Notes under the pieces: generated by a model
The model's database searches: none
The model's input: only the letters and a program-made list of their open reading frames with translations
Told to the model about the DNA's origin: nothing
In this document: one piece after another, positions 62,370 through 64,000 of the stretch
Numbering within the stretch: the first letter of the stretch is position 1
How the letters are laid out: each line of letters opens with the position of its first letter
Position numbers and translations under genes: made by a program
Origin: Henriciella sp.
GTDB taxonomy: Bacteria; Pseudomonadota; Alphaproteobacteria; Caulobacterales; Hyphomonadaceae
Reading direction: 5' to 3'
DNA: 64,000 nt
NCBI GenBank assembly: GCA_017642885.1
Contig: JAEPOM010000002.1
Span: forward strand, 124,001 to 188,000

Positions 62370-62903
62370 ATGACTTTGCCGCAGACAGATTTCTACATTC
62401 TCGCCGGTCCGCCAGGAGCTGGTAAAACGACGCTCCTTCAGCAGCTGTCGACCACGGTCTCAGTGATGCCGGAATACGCTCGCCGCGTGCTGGCATTCGA
62501 ACGCAAGACAGGGGGTCGTGCCACCGGCGACCAGAATCCAGCCCTTTTTGTTCAACGCATGCTGGAAACCGCCATTGCGGACTATGACGCCGCTTCAGGT
62601 TTGACCGTGTTTGATCGCGGCCTGCCAGACCTCCTCGCCTTTTGTGCGCACTATGGGATCTCCGACGCGCACGTTCGCGAGGCGATTGAGTCCCGGCGCT
62701 ATGCGGTCAATGTATTCTTCCTGCCAGCATGGGAAGAGATCTATAAAACCGACGACGAACGCGTACTGGATTTTCGGGGCGCGGCGGCCTTCGGAGCCCT
62801 CATTCAAACTGCCTACGAGCAGTCTGGCTATCGCCTCATCCATGTTCCGAAAGCGAGCACCAGCGACCGCGTCGCGTTCGTTCGAGATCGCATCGCGTCC
62901 TAA
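62370..62903 (+). CDS. P-loop NTPase/kinase-like protein
   Basis: A 177-residue AAA-type small NTPase: Walker A 'AGPPGAGKTTLLQQL' (about 12-26), 'TVFDRGLPDLLAF' as a Walker-B-like segment, and 'FFLPAWEEIYKTDDERVLDF' further on. The layout matches a group of predicted ATPases akin to nucleotide or nicotinamide kinases. Function unknown. Converges with the GT2 gene by a 4-bp overlap. Confidence 0.82.
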   Translation: MTLPQTDFYILAGPPGAGKTTLLQQLSTTVSVMPEYARRVLAFERKTGGRATGDQNPALFVQRMLETAIADYDAASGLTVFDRGLPDLLAFCAHYGISDAHVREAIESRRYAVNVFFLPAWEEIYKTDDERVLDFRGAAAFGALIQTAYEQSGYRLIHVPKASTSDRVAFVRDRIAS

Positions 62904-63631
62904 ATCTCGTCGGCTCCGCCCGGGTTTCTGCGCCGACGGATCAGCCACATGACACCGCGAAGATCTGATAGAGCGTCGATCAGCCGGCCGAAATTCGTGT
63001 ATTTGGATTTGCCCGCTCCGCGCTCGCGGTGATTGACGTTCAGGAACTCGACCTTCAGTCCCTCTGCATTCATCAGAGCCGGCATGTATCGGTGCATATG
63101 GTCAAAGTATGGAAGCGCCAGAAACACGTCGCGCTTTATCACTTTGATTCCGCAGCCGCTATCATCGCAATCATCTCGCAGCAGACGCTTGCGGATCGAG
63201 TTGGCGAAGCTGGAACCAAACTTTTTCCACGCCGAGTCTTTTCGACTGGCGCGGCGCCCCATCACCATTGCGAGACCCTCACGTGCATCCGCGCGGGTCA
63301 GGCTGCGATACAGCGCCGGCAAGTCGGCAGGGTCATTCTGACCGTCACCATCCAGGGTGCCAACAATCGGAGCGCGGGCATGTTGGATTGCTGTGCGCAA
63401 GGCGCGCGATTGGCCCGCATTCTGGCGGTGCGAGATGACGCGCAGTTGCGGATAGGTGTCCTTCAGTCCGGCGAGGACGGCGCGCGTATCATCGGTCGAG
63501 GCATCGTCGGTGATCACCATTTCATAAGCCCGCCCCTCAAGCGCAGCAGCGATCTCTGAGACCAATTGCTCAGCATTACCGGCTTCATTGTGCATCGGCA
63601 CGCAGATCGAAAATTCTGGCGTCTGGATCAA
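62900..63631 (-). CDS. GT2 family glycosyltransferase (dolichol-phosphate mannose synthase-like)
   Basis: A 243-residue GT-A enzyme: 'ICVPMHNEAGNAEQLVSEIAAAL', 'YEMVITDDASTDDTRAVL', 'VGTLDGDGQNDPADLPALY' (D-x-D), and 'DSGCGIKVIKRDVF'. It attaches a sugar to a polyprenyl phosphate, a likely donor-maker for GT-C enzymes such as the ArnT-like protein. Start is TTG 63631 with GGAG upstream; no ATG gives a complete domain. Confidence 0.87.
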   Translation of the reverse strand: MIQTPEFSICVPMHNEAGNAEQLVSEIAAALEGRAYEMVITDDASTDDTRAVLAGLKDTYPQLRVISHRQNAGQSRALRTAIQHARAPIVGTLDGDGQNDPADLPALYRSLTRADAREGLAMVMGRRASRKDSAWKKFGSSFANSIRKRLLRDDCDDSGCGIKVIKRDVFLALPYFDHMHRYMPALMNAEGLKVEFLNVNHRERGAGKSKYTNFGRLIDALSDLRGVMWLIRRRRNPGGADEI

Positions 63632-63720
63632 ATGCTCTACTCCACAAAAGACTGGACCGCCTGCCTTTAGTTGAAAACGCGCAATTGCGAAACCTCAAGA
63701 CTGACGACAAGAGTGTTTGA

Positions 63721-64000
63721 ATGGAAGCCTTGCCGATCGAATCCTTGCTGCCCGAAATTGCGGCGACCCTCAGGTCCAACCGGCGCCTCATCCTGGGGGC
63801 GCCGCCCGGAGCGGGTAAGACGACACGCGTGCCGCTGGCGCTCGCGGGTTTGATCGATGGCTTCGAGCCCTTCGATGGTAAGATCATAATGCTGGAGCCA
63901 AGGCGGATCGCCGCGCGAATGGCAGCAACACGGATGGCTCAGACACTCGGCGAGCGGCTCGGCCAAAGGATCGGTCTCTCCACCCGTGTCGACCGCCAGG
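63721..64000 (+). CDS. hrpB: ATP-dependent helicase HrpB, 5' part (cut by window end)
   Basis: An open frame from ATG 63721 to the window edge, 93 codons. It reads 'ALPIESLLPEIAATLRSNRRL', Walker A 'ILGAPPGAGKTTRVPLAL' and motif Ia 'IMLEPRRIAARMAATRMAQ', the start of the HrpB DEAH-box helicase (usually 800 or more residues). HrpB proteins are not essential and their RNA target is unclear. It is divergent from the GT2 gene. The rest of the gene is outside the window. Confidence 0.88.
   Translation, partial: MEALPIESLLPEIAATLRSNRRLILGAPPGAGKTTRVPLALAGLIDGFEPFDGKIIMLEPRRIAARMAATRMAQTLGERLGQRIGLSTRVDRQ

Noticed and set aside
63671-63966. Minus-strand frames of about 100 codons opposite the start of hrpB.
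   Set aside because: The plus strand shows Walker A and motif Ia of HrpB running to the window edge.

Overview
The window is a gene-dense stretch (about 58% GC by eye) of an alphaproteobacterial chromosome. The best fit is a marine, CtrA-regulated lineage such as Hyphomonadaceae or a relative. That placement is inference. It rests on RcdA (DUF1465), TrcR (DUF1013), DUF1192, the ftsEX / MJ0042 zinc-finger neighbourhood, the rppH - polysaccharide deacetylase - ctpA - envC-like run, a TTAA-N7-TTAA CtrA-type site, a bacterial alternative oxidase and malyl-CoA lyase. I found no rRNA, tRNA, CRISPR array, prophage or complete insertion sequence.

Layout. 0-2.2 kb: CnoX-type thioredoxin, LON-domain protein, Trm112-like and DUF971 genes, then a structured, apparently non-coding stretch. 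2.4-4.2 kb: small membrane protein and a PfpI/TetR divergent pair. 4.2-7.5 kb: an acyl-CoA ligase, class IV aminotransferase and sulfotransferase-like operon. 7.6-14.2 kb: MetY, a GST, alternative oxidase, an ArnT-like glycosyltransferase and a dicarboxylate symporter. 14.2-18.6 kb: OxyR, an intergenic stem-loop with a CCUCC loop, a GNAT, then ffh - chorismate mutase - rpsP ending in a strong terminator. 18.6-24.1 kb: a HEPN-like hypothetical, M28 peptidase, azoreductase, secreted redoxin, acyltransferase and malate dehydrogenase. 24.2-30.5 kb: HxlR, RcdA, DUF1192, quinone reductase, TrcR, truB, ugd and transaldolase. 30.5-37.1 kb: class I ribonucleotide reductase split into nrdB and nrdA, with NrdR boxes at both promoters. 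Between them lie two LpxR-type outer-membrane genes and a lower-GC patch holding two small hypothetical genes bracketed by about 32-bp repeats.

37.4-46.8 kb: a lipoprotein-like DUF6265 gene, a GT4 glycosyltransferase with an ABA4-like membrane protein, the glycolytic run gap-pgk-fba (class I), DUF1272, thiE, DUF4282, efp, suhB-like and membrane hypotheticals. 46.9-54.4 kb: HNH nuclease, AlkA-type glycosylase, plsC, ftsX, ftsE, MJ0042 protein, phosphoribosyltransferase, alpha/beta hydrolase, rppH and a divergent polysaccharide deacetylase. 54.6-64 kb: ctpA, envC-like factor, malyl-CoA lyase, CopD-like membrane protein, xerD, AGCS symporter, an NTPase, a GT2 glycosyltransferase and the 5' end of hrpB, cut by the window edge.

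How the parts connect. Several genes serve envelope growth and division: FtsEX, EnvC-like, CtpA, deacetylase, PlsC, LpxR-like, ArnT-like and Ugd. Others serve cell-cycle control: RcdA, TrcR and the CtrA box in front of nrdA. A third set handles redox stress: OxyR, alternative oxidase, azoreductase, GST and thioredoxins. Most of the window is ordinary housekeeping sequence. The parts most worth a second look are the structured stretch at 2.2-2.4 kb, the stem-loop at 15.3 kb, the split nrdA/nrdB locus with its LpxR pair and repeat-bracketed patch, and the HEPN-like gene at 18.6 kb.
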